Assembly (NCBI RefSeq): GCF_964340395.1 | Contig: NC_135563.1 | Location: 16,734,151 to 16,798,150 of the forward strand | Source of the DNA: Glandiceps talaboti | Lineage: Eukaryota > Hemichordata > Enteropneusta > Spengelidae | Length of the DNA: 64,000 bases | Direction of reading: 5' to 3' | Shown: in pieces, positions 26,301 through 39,316 of the stretch | Layout: the number at the start of each line of letters is the position of its first letter | Numbering within the stretch: the stretch's first letter is position 1 | The notes under the pieces: model-generated | What the model was told of the DNA's origin: nothing | Database searches by the model: none | Seen by the model: only the letters and a program-made list of their open reading frames with translations | Position numbers and translations under genes: made by a program

Positions 26301-27609
26301 TCATGAGAGATTATAAAACATATTTTTTTTAAAAGATGAAGTCGATTCACTCAATTACACATACCTTAGATTTATCATTGACAAAACACGACGTCAATCC
26401 ATCTATTACATAGAAACTATATAGTTACATTGAATACAATCTTTAAAACTTGGAGCCGAGACTAATTCCCCATGTCGCCTAGCTTGACACATGGAGTGGC
26501 ATTAGAGGCTGATGGATGTAAGATTAGTCAAATATCTAAAAGTTTGTTTTGACAAGCGAATTCAAAAACTTTATTCCAATGTATCCACAGTATAATCTCC
26601 ACTATCCTTAAATCCCTCTTTAATATATATATATATACCTTATTAAACTGCAGTTATGTATTTTTATTAGTATTAGTATGCTATACAAATTATGGGGTCA
26701 CAAAATAGACAAGCACTTGCATGAATCACAATGACTAGACTATATACGCATTTTCAACAAACAACTGTACAATTAAAGAGTACGTAGATTTTATATTACG
26801 GAGTGCTTCCTATTCTTCACCACATATTTTTGCCTCGCGAATTTATCACCGTGGCTTGTTATTGATTACGTTTTTTCAAAATGTGCCCATGGTCAGCAAA
26901 TCTCACGATATTCGTTTGTCCTTTACCTCTAGGACGTATACTCTGGCAAGACACCAACTTTCTGTTCTACTTTAACAATATTTATGACACATTCTGTTGC
27001 ATTTTAAAATGAAATGAAAAATGTAATGTCACATTGTTGCTGACCTGTCTGTGTGCATGTCTGTTGACACGATATCTCAATATCTAGTTATGCATGTTTA
27101 CATTTCTTTTCCAGACACAGTAAAATAATGTGAATATTAATAGCCATCTGCAAAATGAAAGACTTTTTTGTAATGTATTCTTCATATTCATATAACATGG
27201 TAACAAGATGTAACGATTTTCTTAATTAGATAACATTTTTAGTCTTGCCCATGTCAAGTTGCGTAACATTTGTTGGGTCTACTTATAATAGCACATTAAA
27301 TATGTTATTCAACGTGTGTAGATGTAACTTGCATACTAAAGAACATTTTTGCATTTTTTTGAGTATTTTTGTCAACTAGGGAATATGTCGAAAATGCTGC
27401 AAATTTTAGATAATTTGGTACGTAAATCAATGAAAACATAGTTATATTTGATTAATCTACCTAAGCCTTTGCTCTGTAAACCCCTGACCACTAGAGTCAA
27501 TAGCAAAACACGATAGATAAATAAAGCTGTAAGCACGGAGATGTGCCTTTTCCTGACCAGAGAATGTTTTCAGCTGTGTCAAAAGCAAGAGAGCGCGCCA
27601 CATGCATTT
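23311..27609. other. No gene seen
   Basis: AT-rich, with a short (TA)n at about 26623-26637. Frames up to 89 codons lack support. Confidence 0.5.
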
Positions 27610-27664
27610 GTTCACACCTCAGAGCACTATAGAAAAATGTTCTATAGTGCTCTGAGTTCACACC
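27610..27664. mobile_element. 37-bp near-perfect palindrome flanked by 9-bp direct repeats
   Basis: The stem CTCAGAGCACTATAGAA pairs fully with its partner at 27640-27656, leaving a 5-nt loop, and the palindrome is bracketed by GTTCACACC at 27610-27618 and 27656-27664. A perfect hairpin between exact direct repeats has the shape of a minimal foldback insertion with a 9-bp target duplication; alternatively a templated replication error. Confidence 0.7.
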
Positions 27665-30600
27665 AAGCCCATTCTCATGTATAATTTTGATCTTGTCATA
27701 GCTAATGTTCTACTGTATTTTTTGCTTCTCTACTAGACGCAATCGTTCTTAGTCAAAGTCCATGCATTTTAGCCTCAACGACATTCATGGTATTGATGCT
27801 ACTTACAGGTACATGTGTTGACTAGATGTTTGTAAGATGGTGGCGATTACACGACCTTGACAAGAGTATAGTCCAAGGCTAAAACGGGAGACGATCTCAG
27901 TCAAGTATTTGCTCATCAATGTTCTGTACTTTAGTGTAAGCTCTTTCCGCACCACATAGTGTAGTCACCGAGTAAATTTGTAGCTTTAGTGACAAGATAA
28001 TCAAGAAAAATGATAAATTTCGCACCTTCAACTGTAAATCCCACTTTAAGCAAAAACGTGTTACAAAGATTAGAAGTGGCTTAATACGCATACATTGACC
28101 TGGTAAAAAGTACTTACATTTTCAAAGTTAATCATATTTTAATTATTAATCATTGAAGAACCGTGAGAACTAATGAACTAAACATGACAAGACTAGTCTT
28201 ATGAATAAAATAAATCGTACTGATGCATTATTTATTCATTAGTTCATAGTTAAGCATCATTATAATTACCCATCACACTGTATACTAGACGCCTACAGCA
28301 GTAGCTTGTATATATCTATACCAGTCCTGACACTCAACAAAGGCTTTATATTGGCACAGTCTGTGTTACCTTACCTTTGAATCGTATAGGTACGTGTACC
28401 TGTACATGTAATAGGAGTTCATTTTAAAGTTCAATAAATATTGGATTTCAATGTGATACATTCTCTGGATAAAAGGCTTTTACGGGTTACAAATGCAATT
28501 ACACACCTAATATATAGATGACACCAACTTGAAATAAGCATGTTCCTACATCCACCCGGACTACAAATTCTGACATTGCACTTTGTCATCAAGTGCACCA
28601 GTGTGCTTATTATCAATATTTGCATTTCTTCATTGATTAAGTATTTTCCATCAGTGACACTTAAATTACATTAAAAATAAGTAATGAAAAAATGCCTGGA
28701 GAAACGTTGAAAAATAAGTATTCACCCAACTACAGTTCTGTTTGTTCAGCCATTGGCTATTTCATTAAGAACTATATATAGACTCGTGCTTTTCAAATTA
28801 GAGATAAACACCAATTCTAACCGCGGTAGGAAATTGCGAATTTACTTATATTTCCTGTGGGCACCACATTATAGGTAATGGTACATATTTCCGAACTTTT
28901 CAAATAGCTGAAATACATGAAATTGATTGCACACCAACTAAGCAATCTGATAGAAAATTCATAATTATTGAAGTTATCTTGACTGAAAGGCATCCGTCTT
29001 GTTATCCTGTTGATATAGAGCCTGCAGAAGAACATGTTTCGATCGCACTGTCATCTTAATGCAGTCGCCCGTTGATAAGGAAAATCTGGCTTACAGTTCT
29101 TCATTTATTTACTACCTATAAATGAATTTCTGATTGTGTCGGTTTTTTGAAATTTATTTTCCGACTTTTGTTTTCAAAGTTCCAAAATGTTCAGCTTGCT
29201 TGCTTATTTAAATTATTTTGCGACAGTGCTTTAATATGATCTACTATATGGGATCAAAATCACAGAAATGCCTTTCTGGAAAGTTTCAACACCCATCAGG
29301 TATAGCTTGTTTATAAATAATTTACTATTTCATTGGAGGGCTACCTCGCCACTAAGAGACTAGCTGATTAGGTTGTATTTGTCCAGAGTACATATTGCAT
29401 TACAAACACATTGATAGGTGTATCAAAGTAACGGTGTCTTCAGAAGATTATTCACTTCGATGAATAATTTATGTGGATGCATTTCTTAGAAGTCAGTGAA
29501 GTGTCAACTACGGGCATTATTTTTTAGAATATTTTTTTCTGCATTACAACTTTCATGTTCTTTCGTACTGGTTTTAGCAGTGTGCATTTTTAAGTGAGCG
29601 TGTTCAGCAAATTTAAAGTATACTGTCATGCCCAGGAGCCTTCGAGATTGCAAATGAAGCTTTCTGTATTGCTAGTGATGCTTTGGTAGATGTTTGCTTA
29701 GAATGATTAGAATTATGGTCATGACAGCTGTCCTGGCTGTATGTGTAAAGTAACATCACATTTGAAGTCAAATTATCGATTAAACAGAATCGCGGTGCTA
29801 ATGATGTTACTCTCCGCTTTTGGATTGATCGCGTAACATACATCTGTTTAACAACAAAGAACTGTTCTGCACCCAAATTATGCTTTAATAGGTTGCACGA
29901 ATGGGAAGGGGTTTTACAACACAAATATGATTTTTTTTTCAAACCAATTGTTACGGATTTTCAGGATGTTGATGGCGCAATACTGTGACATCGTTTGTGT
30001 TAACTTCCAGGATACATTCTGTCGTGGAAGGGGACAATACGGATTTCTACGCGACTTTGTTCCAACGAGTTTACATTTTACGTCCAGAATTAGAAAGATC
30101 TGATGTTTCTTGACCATGGAAGCTATAATTTATATCTCTAGAAGGATATATTGACCCCTGCTTAGGAATAGTTTTTCGAAAAATGACTCATTTAGTCCGT
30201 ATCTTATCTTTCTACGAGATTTAACATGCCATTTATAACGAGAAGTTTGTAAAACATTGAAATGTTTCAGTCAAGCCAATATCACATCGCCAAACATTTT
30301 GACACAAAGTTATCCTGATGTTTTTGAAATGCTTAGCATGAATTCTTGATCTAATCAGCCATGCCGCCAGACATACAGGTACACTACTTGCCGGTGAGAC
30401 GAGTGCCCAAGTGCAAGTCTCTTCTGGTGAAAACAGGTTCTTCGACAAATACATAAACTGCAGAAGTATTATTCGAAATGTGCTATATACTGAATGTACA
30501 CGCGTTAAGCCGTTAGCATATCACACAAGGGGTAGTTTTTAAGACACTTGAAAAGCCAGAAGTAGAAGATACTGCGAATGATTAGGAAAGTACGTCCAAG

Positions 30601-31137
30601 AAAAAACCTGCCTTAATGTCTTTCAGAAAACCTTATTTAAACTTTCGAAGCTAATTAAAGTTCCAAGATAGATGAGATGGCATCTAATTGAGTAATAGCA
30701 GAGATAAAAAGGTAAAGTCGAAAGATAACAAAATGAATCTTTTGGGGATATGAGAAATAATTGATACAGCACTATGCCTCTAGCTACGCGCATCTGAGAC
30801 CGAGATAGATAATTAATCGGCTTTCCGTAGTTTCGCTGTATACCGAAGTATCATGTGATATTCATACAGGCGTCTTAATGTGTATGTTAATATGAGATTA
30901 TCACTTAATATAGTTGGCATTTTAGCATTTGAAACACAATTTCTAATCTTTTCCTGTTATGATTCTGTTGTCGTATGAACTGAAACCAATGTTATGGACT
31001 CGCTTACTACACACGGTATACGTTGTGTGTAACGTTTCAAAACATTGGAAGTATTACTTGGAGATTTTAAGTGCATGGATTGAGTAAACTTTCAATGACT
31101 TATACGTACCACAAGTGTAGGACTGGATATAGATTAC
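27665..31137. other. No gene seen
   Basis: Near 29630-29690 a GCCTTCGAGATTGC / GCTTTCTGTATTGC / GCTTTGGTAG series repeats about every 21 bp and is open on both strands; no other coding signal. The rest is AT-rich and featureless. Confidence 0.45.
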
Positions 31138-31301
31138 AGGGGGAACGGGCCGGTGTTTTTCAGAAGTTCAGTGCGTGACAAATATTGACCATCCCCCAAG
31201 ACCATACATAGAAATTACTGACGTATGTCATTAGAATATAAGTTTAAAACATACCATTGTTAAATAATAGTGACCCTCGCCAAAAAACACACCGCCCCCT
31301 G
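31138..31301. mobile_element. 164-bp MITE-like element with CAGGGGG ends
   Basis: CAGGGGGAACGGGCCGGTG at the left is mirrored at the right by CACACCGCCCCCTG; the arms also share runs of T/A and a TCACT..ATTTAACAATGG-like inner block. CAGGGG-type termini are characteristic of hAT-group transposons (established), but I could not see an 8-bp target duplication, so assignment is tentative. Confidence 0.45.
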
Positions 31302-31739
31302 CGGTTGTGTTCTTTCCCTAGTTCTGATAATACAGTTGGTATTCTTTTAGACACGAAATACTAAAATAGCACATTCTGTTTATCTATCGTGTAAAACGGT
31401 TAATACTGTTGGATAATTCAAAGAGGTGCCCTTCAAAAACAACATAGAATATGTATCGAAAAGTCAAGCCTGCTTTCCGTTCTATTGTTCTCAGATTTTT
31501 CAATATTTTTCAATGATTAATATTTGAGGAGAAAATAATCAAAAGCTGAGTAATTTAATATTCTAGCACAGTCGCCTCTATTTTATTCTTATGAAATGGC
31601 GGCAGAAGGGAGGAGTTATGGAAATTGCTGTTCCGCGGCTAAATACTGCACATTCTTTTTATTTAATGTCATTTTAGAAATAGGTCTAAAGAATTAATGT
31701 TTCTTCAGAACATTCACTTTTCCGTGATTCATTGCGGAT

Positions 31740-31747
31740 TGACGTCA
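31740..31747. promoter_or_regulatory. Perfect CRE palindrome TGACGTCA
   Basis: Exact octamer within ATTGACGTCATCAT; no adjacent promoter or exon seen. Confidence 0.25.
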
Positions 31748-32151
31748 TCATTTATATCAACTTCATCATGAATCATAAGATATACAGTAACTACAGGTCG
31801 ATTTATTAAAGATAGTGGGGTTTTCAAGTCAATCAGTAACTAACATTCCTTGATTTGGGAACTTTCATATGATAACATGAATTCTTATTTAAATTGGGAG
31901 GATTATGTGACATATAGCTAGAATTATGAGTGAAGGTGTGAAAAATATTTAGTTTACCTACAGGATATAATGTTGTGGTGTCTTTCTGATCTCCTATTAG
32001 ACTGTATAAGAAAGTATCAAACCGTGAAAAAATATGGTGTTCTGTCCAGACAGGCGAATCGAATCAATCAATCAATAACCAATAACAGCAATTATGAATC
32101 TTACAAACCCTTGGAACGCTAAGCTTAGAACTGTAACGTATTGAATTTATT

Positions 32152-32320
32152 CCCATAATTGGGTGTAGCAAGGGCAATATCATGATTTATTGCCTGCCAG
32201 GGGGATGGCGCTCATGACGTAATATTGACAATGTCAAGGTAACGTTGTGGACATCATTGATACTACAGTCATACCTCGAGTGCTGGCAATTAATCGTGAT
32301 ATTGCCGTTGCCAATTATGT
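32152..32320. mobile_element. ~170-bp foldback element
   Basis: CATAATTGGGTGTAGCAAGG, GGCAATATCATGATTTATTG and CCTGCCAG on the left correspond to reversed CATAATTGGCAACGGCAATA, TCACGATTAATTGCC and AGCACT on the right. Arms are about 45 bp and about 75 percent identical; no coding content. Confidence 0.55.
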
Positions 32321-33354
32321 ATTATTTGGGGTTTATGAGACTCGAGAGGGATGCGCCCATTTGGACATATGGCACAATTTATAACGACTGATCGGGAGTG
32401 AGGTCATTGTTTGTGGTATATGTGCAAATTTCATCGTCCAGGTATGTAAGACTTGCTTAACTCGACAGGCTTCTTTCATTCTGTATATGAATAAAGTTAC
32501 GTAAACATGTTTTCATAAACAAACGCAACTTCTTATGCGAAAATGGTAACCAGAGTGAGTGTTTGCGAAACAGTTGGGGAAGGCGTTACTGGGAAAAATA
32601 AAATAGTGAAGGACAAAGTTTCCCTAGTACATAGACTAAACGTGAATTTCAAACTCAAAGCACTTGAAGATTTATGAGACTCAACAAATAAATCGCTCCA
32701 GGCACTGATGCCAGTCTACTTCCAGGTATGCATCAACAAGCAGATCCGTTAGCAAACGCATTAATTATGTGGTATACTATTTTTTTAATGTAGAATATTG
32801 TAACATGCAATTGATTAGGATAACGACATTCTCCATCTCAAAATGGTCTAATTTAAAATATTTTAAGACGGTTCCGTCTATTGATTTATCATGAACCACG
32901 GATTTTATTCACCATATGTAGCTCTTTTGTTCCCTACGGTAATCCAAATGTTTTCGGTTATCACGTGACCCGAAACAGTCAAATTTACCTCATTTGTACC
33001 AACCCATAGAACATAATCGACTTCTCCCTCCCCACCTCACCCCATCCATGCATTCCTGGCATCCAAGCACCTCTACAGCGTTACCAAAACATCCAGTACA
33101 GAAACTCTCTCGCTTCATCACTTCCGCTTCCGGTCGAATGTTAAAGAAGATTACAATTCATGACATAGCATGTTATTTGGTGATTTGAAATGACAATTCA
33201 TCTTGATATAATGGATTGGACTCGGAGGAACAACCGTTAAAGAAGGCACATTACACAAACAAAATGACTTCAGCTATCTATGCTAACATATGATGATTTA
33301 TGATCTGAATCCACTCAATCACAACATGATGATTTGAGAGATTAGTTTGACGTA

Positions 33355-33665
33355 GAATGCACCTCGGAAATAAAGTCTTTAAACTTTGGCTGCTACTTTG
33401 TTAAGGAGAGCTCCAACCTATTCTCACTTAAAACCTGGAGTCATTTTATAACGTTTTGAAAGTAAAGGTCAAAATTATATCAAAATTTAGTAAAATGTCG
33501 AATCCATTATGGCCGTTAAATACTATGGTAACTCCATGATGAATACAAGAGATTGACGATTTCCTTAAAAACAAAATAATGAACCCGTAAATTTCTCTTT
33601 TTAAGTTGTGTTGTTTCAAAAGGATCAGGAACAAGCTTTCATGTGACAAGGTTTGCAGATAATTG
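33355..33665 (+). repeat. Dispersed repeat family R1, copy 4 (most complete)
   Basis: Runs from CACCTCGGAAATAAAGTCTT through GAGCTCCAACC, AAAACCTGGAGTCAT, GGTCAAAATTATATC, GAATCCATTATGGCCG, TTTCAAAAGGATCAGG to TTTCATGTGACAAGGTTTG. About 310 bp, the longest copy, so it defines the family. No open frame, no terminal repeats seen; probably a SINE-like or other non-autonomous element. Confidence 0.65.
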
Positions 33666-36600
33666 AAGAACTCTAATTATCAGGCAAGTTTGTCGCCGAT
33701 GTTATATCCACGTAAAATGTCAGACATATCAAATCAGCTGAATCTCCCATACCAATCAATAAATCAGATGTTTTTGTCTTTTCAATGTTCAAACCTGAAA
33801 CATTTTTACGTTGACAACGCGCGCATTCAACTATCAGTGGCAAATCAAGTCACCTCATGTGTAAACAAACCTCCGCTGTCTCTACCCATCCAGAATATCT
33901 TAAATAGTCACATTTTGCCATATATGTCTATTTCCGGTGTGACATTGTTTAGCATAAACCATTTCATGAATACATGCAATATACTACAAATTAATATCAT
34001 TTATTGTACAAATTGTCTGTATAATGTTCTGTCGTGTAGCAATACCAATTCTGAATTCATAACACAACATAACATAACATAATTGCAACTAGGTGGGATT
34101 GATATTAATATTTCATTTAATATTTATCTAATATTACTATTTTAGTTGCGAATCACATGTTGATATTATTAATTTATCCCGATCCAATGTTATTGAACAA
34201 ATAAGAATAATGTAACTAGACATATATTCAAAATATTGTTATATGTCACATGATATTTCTCATTTAAATAAGTAAAATTTAGAGAAGGTGATTTCAATGT
34301 CTGTTTCCTTGACATTACATTCTGTAGATCAAAAGTTGTTGTATATTGTAATTTACCCTTCAACTGACTGAAACTTATTGTTAAACGTTTACCTGATTTA
34401 CAGCATGTATATGGAGATACAAAGCTTATAATATGATTTCCTAGCTGTTTGTAATATTATACCCTTTTCAATACTTTGTTCTTTATGGCTTATTTTGACG
34501 CCATTCATTCAAAATACTATCTAAAAAAATCTAAAAACCAATTTGCTGCACATATCAACAAGTTAATTATGTTAGTTTTGGAAATGACAAGTTATAATTC
34601 ATGTCTTTGGTTATGTTTGATATTAAGGAAAGTGTTTAACCTAAAGATTAAACGAGTGTAGAGGTTATAATGTCAGTGACGTGCTTGCAATAATCCTTCC
34701 TTGTTATTTTAATCGCAGGCTGTAGTATTACTACGTAAAACGTACGATCGGCAAAATTAGATAGGTACAAGCTAAAGAATATTGTTAGTAGTATGTGGCA
34801 GATTACACAATGCGGTTAGTGGCACATTGGTCATGTGAGTATAGTTACCCTGTAATAAGACAATATAAGTACTGGAAGTTTCCGGAAATATACACGGGTA
34901 GATCAGGTAACTTTGTAGACATAGAACGCTAGATGTGCCTTCCTATAGACTAAACCATTCGACAATGTCCTAGTGAGGGTGTATTTAACATCGATTGATA
35001 GCATATGTCAACATGTCGCAATAAAAGGTTTAGTTTGCATCTGTGTTAGCTGACCAATAGTGCATCTCTGCTATTATCGTAATATCGATCAAAGTGTTAA
35101 GGAAAACTTGAACCGAAAGTAGGGCCAACCAGAAGTTTACACGTCCCATCAAGAGTTAGTTAGCATGCAATATTTGTCAGTGTCTAGAAAAACGGTCTGT
35201 CCAATGTCCATTAACATTTCTACTGATAATAAGTGTTGCCCATTAATACACCATCAAAGTATAAATAGCATTTCAAAGACTGGGTTATGAACATTACATT
35301 TAATCTCATGCTCTCATTGCTGTTTGATTTAATATCTTTTTTATTCTTTTTTCTACCGTTTCCCGGTTTTTCTGTAACATAGCATGTGAAGTTCATGTGG
35401 CTTACGACATTTATGTAACTTAGTGACCGCAACTTCCTATGATCTAATTGATATTGGGCTTTTACATGGTGCTCAGCAATTCCATTGGACGTTTCTCTTT
35501 GCAGTACACTGCTCCATATAGTTTCATGAAAACATTTATCAAGTGTAAACTGATCTAAACCAGTCAACTAGTTCGAAATAAACTCGCCGACCGCTTCTGT
35601 ACTTCAGGATCATATTGATCAACCACGTCTTTGGCTACCATCTTGAAGTTTTGCAAAATATACGGTTATACTCTTCATGAACTAGCTAGGGATATATTTT
35701 TGCTGCCAGGAGTAATGTGAAATTGTGTGTAACCTTACCCCGTAAAGCTGCTTGTGGCAATGATCAAATATTGATTTTTTTATAACTTAGATCTTGGACT
35801 TTTTACCTTCAGATTAGGTGATATTGCTGTAACCTTTACCTTTAAGTCAATTTCAAGTGGGCAGGTTTTGATATAAAATTCGACATTTCACATTACCAAT
35901 AACTGACGCCATTGCAACATTCATGATATAGTGTAGAGGCTATATCATTTCAGTCATCATTAAACATTGTCAAGAAAGTAGTGGAAGCGTCGTTTCAGAT
36001 GTCATGCGAAGAGTTCGTCGTAAAGGTTAACAAATACTATACATTAGCAAAGAGGATCATATTACCATACATGTCGATGGGTTAAATTTGTCATTAGCGT
36101 GTTGGCACTTGTGTGATAAGCCGTACAATGTACACAATATATGGAGCTCTTGAATGGGTTTATCCCTTCTTTATACATTTCAGAGAAAATACCAAATGTT
36201 AATTATACTTCTAAACTCAATGCAAAAGGATGTATAACCAACATTAAATTTGATAAGAGGATCTAATTATGACATACATATTTGTTAGTCTTAAATCCTG
36301 AATCCCTCGCAAGTCAGATTGTGTATTAGTATTACACATGTATATATTTCAGGAAATCTTAGTCTTATTTTGTGAGACAGTAATTGAAAAATGAGTTAAA
36401 GTAGTGTTGTTTTACGTGTACCATCTTGACATTACGTTGCTTCAGTAAGAAAACTCCTCAATCATATATAATGATGCTGATCATGTCATGAAAAACGTTG
36501 AATATGATCATAGTGAATATTGTGAAAGATTTATTATTGTCTCCTTGCATTCTCATTTATACATTAGTACATGCACACAAACATTGTTATTGAAATATAA

Positions 36601-36936
36601 GAATATAGCTTTAATGGGTTCTCCAGGTGCGTGTACAATCAATTCTTGCAATATCAATATCTCACCTTCTGTTTTATGTGGACAGAAGAAAGCTCGTTCA
36701 GATAACGATGTGATTTAATACCTCTCATAACAGCGACAGCAATAAATAAGTTATATAACTGAAAGCTTTCTTCTTTATCGTCCTCTCCAGAAGTAGTTGT
36801 TGAAAGGCTGTTATGTTAAATTATTAGTCTTCCCGTATGGAAATATACTAGTTAGAGAGTAAGATAGTATAACATGTAATATGTGCAATCAAAACTTTAC
36901 ACGAGTAACACTGAAGTAAACCACTTTCTCACTCAC
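33666..36936. other. No gene seen
   Basis: Includes the longest non-repetitive frame in the window (33663-34082, 139 codons), but it begins within repeat R1, is Asn/Ser/Ile-rich as AT-rich chance frames are, and matches nothing I know. Confidence 0.5.
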
Positions 36937-37083
36937 TCGTTTATAGTATTCACATCTAGTGTAAAGTATACTGTTTCAATTGGTTCATTTACAAGTCTTA
37001 GACTAGCCATGCGGCATTTCTAATGTGGTCAATTAGAATATGAAACAGTATACTGCGACACTTCATATGGATGCTATAAACGA
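36937..37083. mobile_element. 147-bp foldback element
   Basis: TCGTTTATAGTATTCACATC, AGTGTAAAGTATACTGTTTC and AATTGGT on the left are matched in reverse by AATTAGAATATGAAACAGTA, TACTGCGACACTTC and ATATGGATGCTATAAACGA on the right. Arms of roughly 50 bp with short spacer; no open frame. Confidence 0.6.
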
Positions 37084-37837
37084 TTGCGGTACATACAGAA
37101 AATTCTTTACGTTGGTGTTATGGGTTGTATTGTCTTCCATATCTCACCATTTCAGATTACCAGTATAATACCAGAAAGTTAGTTAGCATGAGTAGGGCCA
37201 CCTCCGTTTTTATCGTTTTATGTCAAGTTATATTTTCTAAAAACGTCTAAAATATTCATATAAAATCCCCGAAAATACGTTATCGCTGTTACATAAAAAC
37301 CTACTTATGGTTAAATCAATAGAGCTGATCAGCTATTTTTATCCCTTGGCGGCTCTAGGTCAAATAGATTCGTGATAGCCACAAATCTTGTGATTGTACA
37401 TTATGACGGAATGAAAGCTCCGTAAAAAAAAATGTTAGTCACTTGAGGCGAAATTTAATTACATTAGAAGTACCTGGTCACGTTTTTCAGTACCTTTGAT
37501 TTCTTGTCTGTCAAGAACATATGGTCAATTCAGAACCCAACGTTAAATCATTGGATTAAATATTTAGTATCGAAGAGACTTTGGGAACTAGTGTACTTTA
37601 AATTGTAACAAATACATTGGGAATAAATCGTTTTGTCATCAATCTTCCTGACAGCTGTCAAAACATATACGTTCAGAAAATGTGTAATAAGGATTTTTCG
37701 TTGGGGAATTCCTCTTTTTTCTCGCTCAAAGATGGCCGGTCATCTGAAAGACGTTATAGATATTTCTTCTAGAGTATTAATGGCATACTTTATTATACAA
37801 AAGAGTTTGTTGTGAAGGAAAACTCAATATTACCAAA

Positions 37838-37990
37838 GCCAGGAAGAGACTTCAGACTAGACTACAGAGTTCGGACTTCTGATGCCAGACTTTTCCGTGA
37901 CTAATAACGGCCAGACGCCAGAATGCGGATTTCAGACTTTTGACTCAGAGTCTGAATTGTGAAGATCCAAGTCTGAAGTCCCTTCCCAAC
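37838..37990. mobile_element. ~150-bp foldback element rich in CAGAC/GTCTG
   Basis: GGAAGAGACTTCAGACTAG at the left pairs with CAAGTCTGAAGTCCCTTCC at the right. The interior repeats CAGAC or its complement many times, as if built from a short ancestral motif. Confidence 0.55.
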
Positions 37991-38099
37991 CATCGTACGA
38001 TTGCACCAAAACATTAATTGTGGCACGCAAGCATATGCAATTAACATAACTAACACCGGTCTCCATCAATATTCAGTCGAGTCTCTCTGTTTGCCTATA

Positions 38100-38100
<1 letters not shown>

Positions 38101-38192
<92 letters not shown>

Positions 38193-38205
38193 GCCTGCCT
38201 GTCTG
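38101..38205. repeat. (GTCT)n array
   Basis: About 105 bp of GTCT with GCCT variants at the right end; translates as Cys-Leu-Ser-Val artefacts. Confidence 0.95.
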
Positions 38206-39238
38206 CCTGTGAATAGCGGACATACTAACACGCGGGCAAATATAGTTGACATAAAACAAATGTTTAATCTGATCATTTCAATGATTCAAGGGTTACACTA
38301 AAGAGAAGGTCACTTTTTATCACTGAATGGTTAGTTGGTTTGGTGGTGGGTTGGGAAAAAATGCACGTTTCAACTTACTTGTGTCTATGTTTATACGAAA
38401 TGTCATCTGTATAACCTCACGATTTGTTAGAATTCTTTAATATAAAAGTTGCTCTATCCCCAACAGTCACTTATTTCGATAACGTGCAGTCAATATCAAA
38501 AAATGTATTTGTACTACAGAAGCCATATAATATCGACTTATTGAAGGATATTGACACAGAGTTTATGTTAATATCGTGTTTACATTTCAGATCATCCATA
38601 TTTTGCAGCTCGATAAAACAAGAAGTCGATTTTATTAACTTAGTAGAATTGACTCTTATTGACTTTGTTGGTATGGACGCAAATCGTTAGTTCCTAACTG
38701 TGCGATATATTGTATTACCATTTGACTCAGAATCTTTGAAAATGATTACAGTTGTTGAGCAAATTGATATATTGATGTTAATTTGCTTCCGTGCTCACAT
38801 TAATTTTCAATCTTGGAGTTTTCACATTGATAACGAAGGTTGTTATGTTGTTAGTGGTGGGTGTTTCTTGCCAAAAAGGGCAGGTGTTAGCTAGTATTAT
38901 CATCATTATTATCGGGCTAATCTGTTAATACGTCTGCAAGCTACGTATTTTCTTCTTCACAGATTGAAAATGCTGACCCAAAAACTGTTCAAATAAAATA
39001 ATGCAGTAGTTAGTTTTGAGGCTTGTTAGTGTGTTATCATTCGTCAGCAATGACTGTAGCTTTCTTTGAGTTCCTCTAAGAAACACTAACAAACTCAAAA
39101 AAGAAAATACAGTAAGATAAGGATATTTGGAAATACTGTTACGTAACTTGAAACCAAGACTATGGAATATTGTAAACAGCATCATTGCAAATTTGCCTAA
39201 TTAGTCGTCCGGACGAGGACTTATGGATTGGGTTCCGT
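38206..39238. other. No gene seen
   Basis: AT-rich; chance frames of up to 88 codons only. Confidence 0.5.
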
Positions 39239-39298
39239 GTGTCCGTGCGTCCGTGTGTCCGTGCATCCGTCCGTCCGTGCGTCCGTCCGTCCGCAGCC
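39239..39298. repeat. (GTCC)n-like array heading a tandem repeat
   Basis: Imperfect GTCCGTGC/GTCCGTCC units end directly at CGCAGCCGTTTCTTGG, the start of the 150-bp-unit repeat, so the two are probably one dispersed element. Confidence 0.85.
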
Positions 39299-39316
39299 GT
39301 TTCTTGGAAATGCCTG

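Noticed and set aside
29613-29942. 109-codon minus-strand frame with KASLAIQKASFAISKAPG
   Set aside because: The repetitive part reflects a degenerate 21-bp DNA repeat open on both strands; the rest is AT-biased.
33663-34082. Longest non-repetitive frame (139 codons)
   Set aside because: Starts in the tail of repeat R1, is rich in Asn, Ser and Ile, has no recognisable domain and no promoter or splice context.
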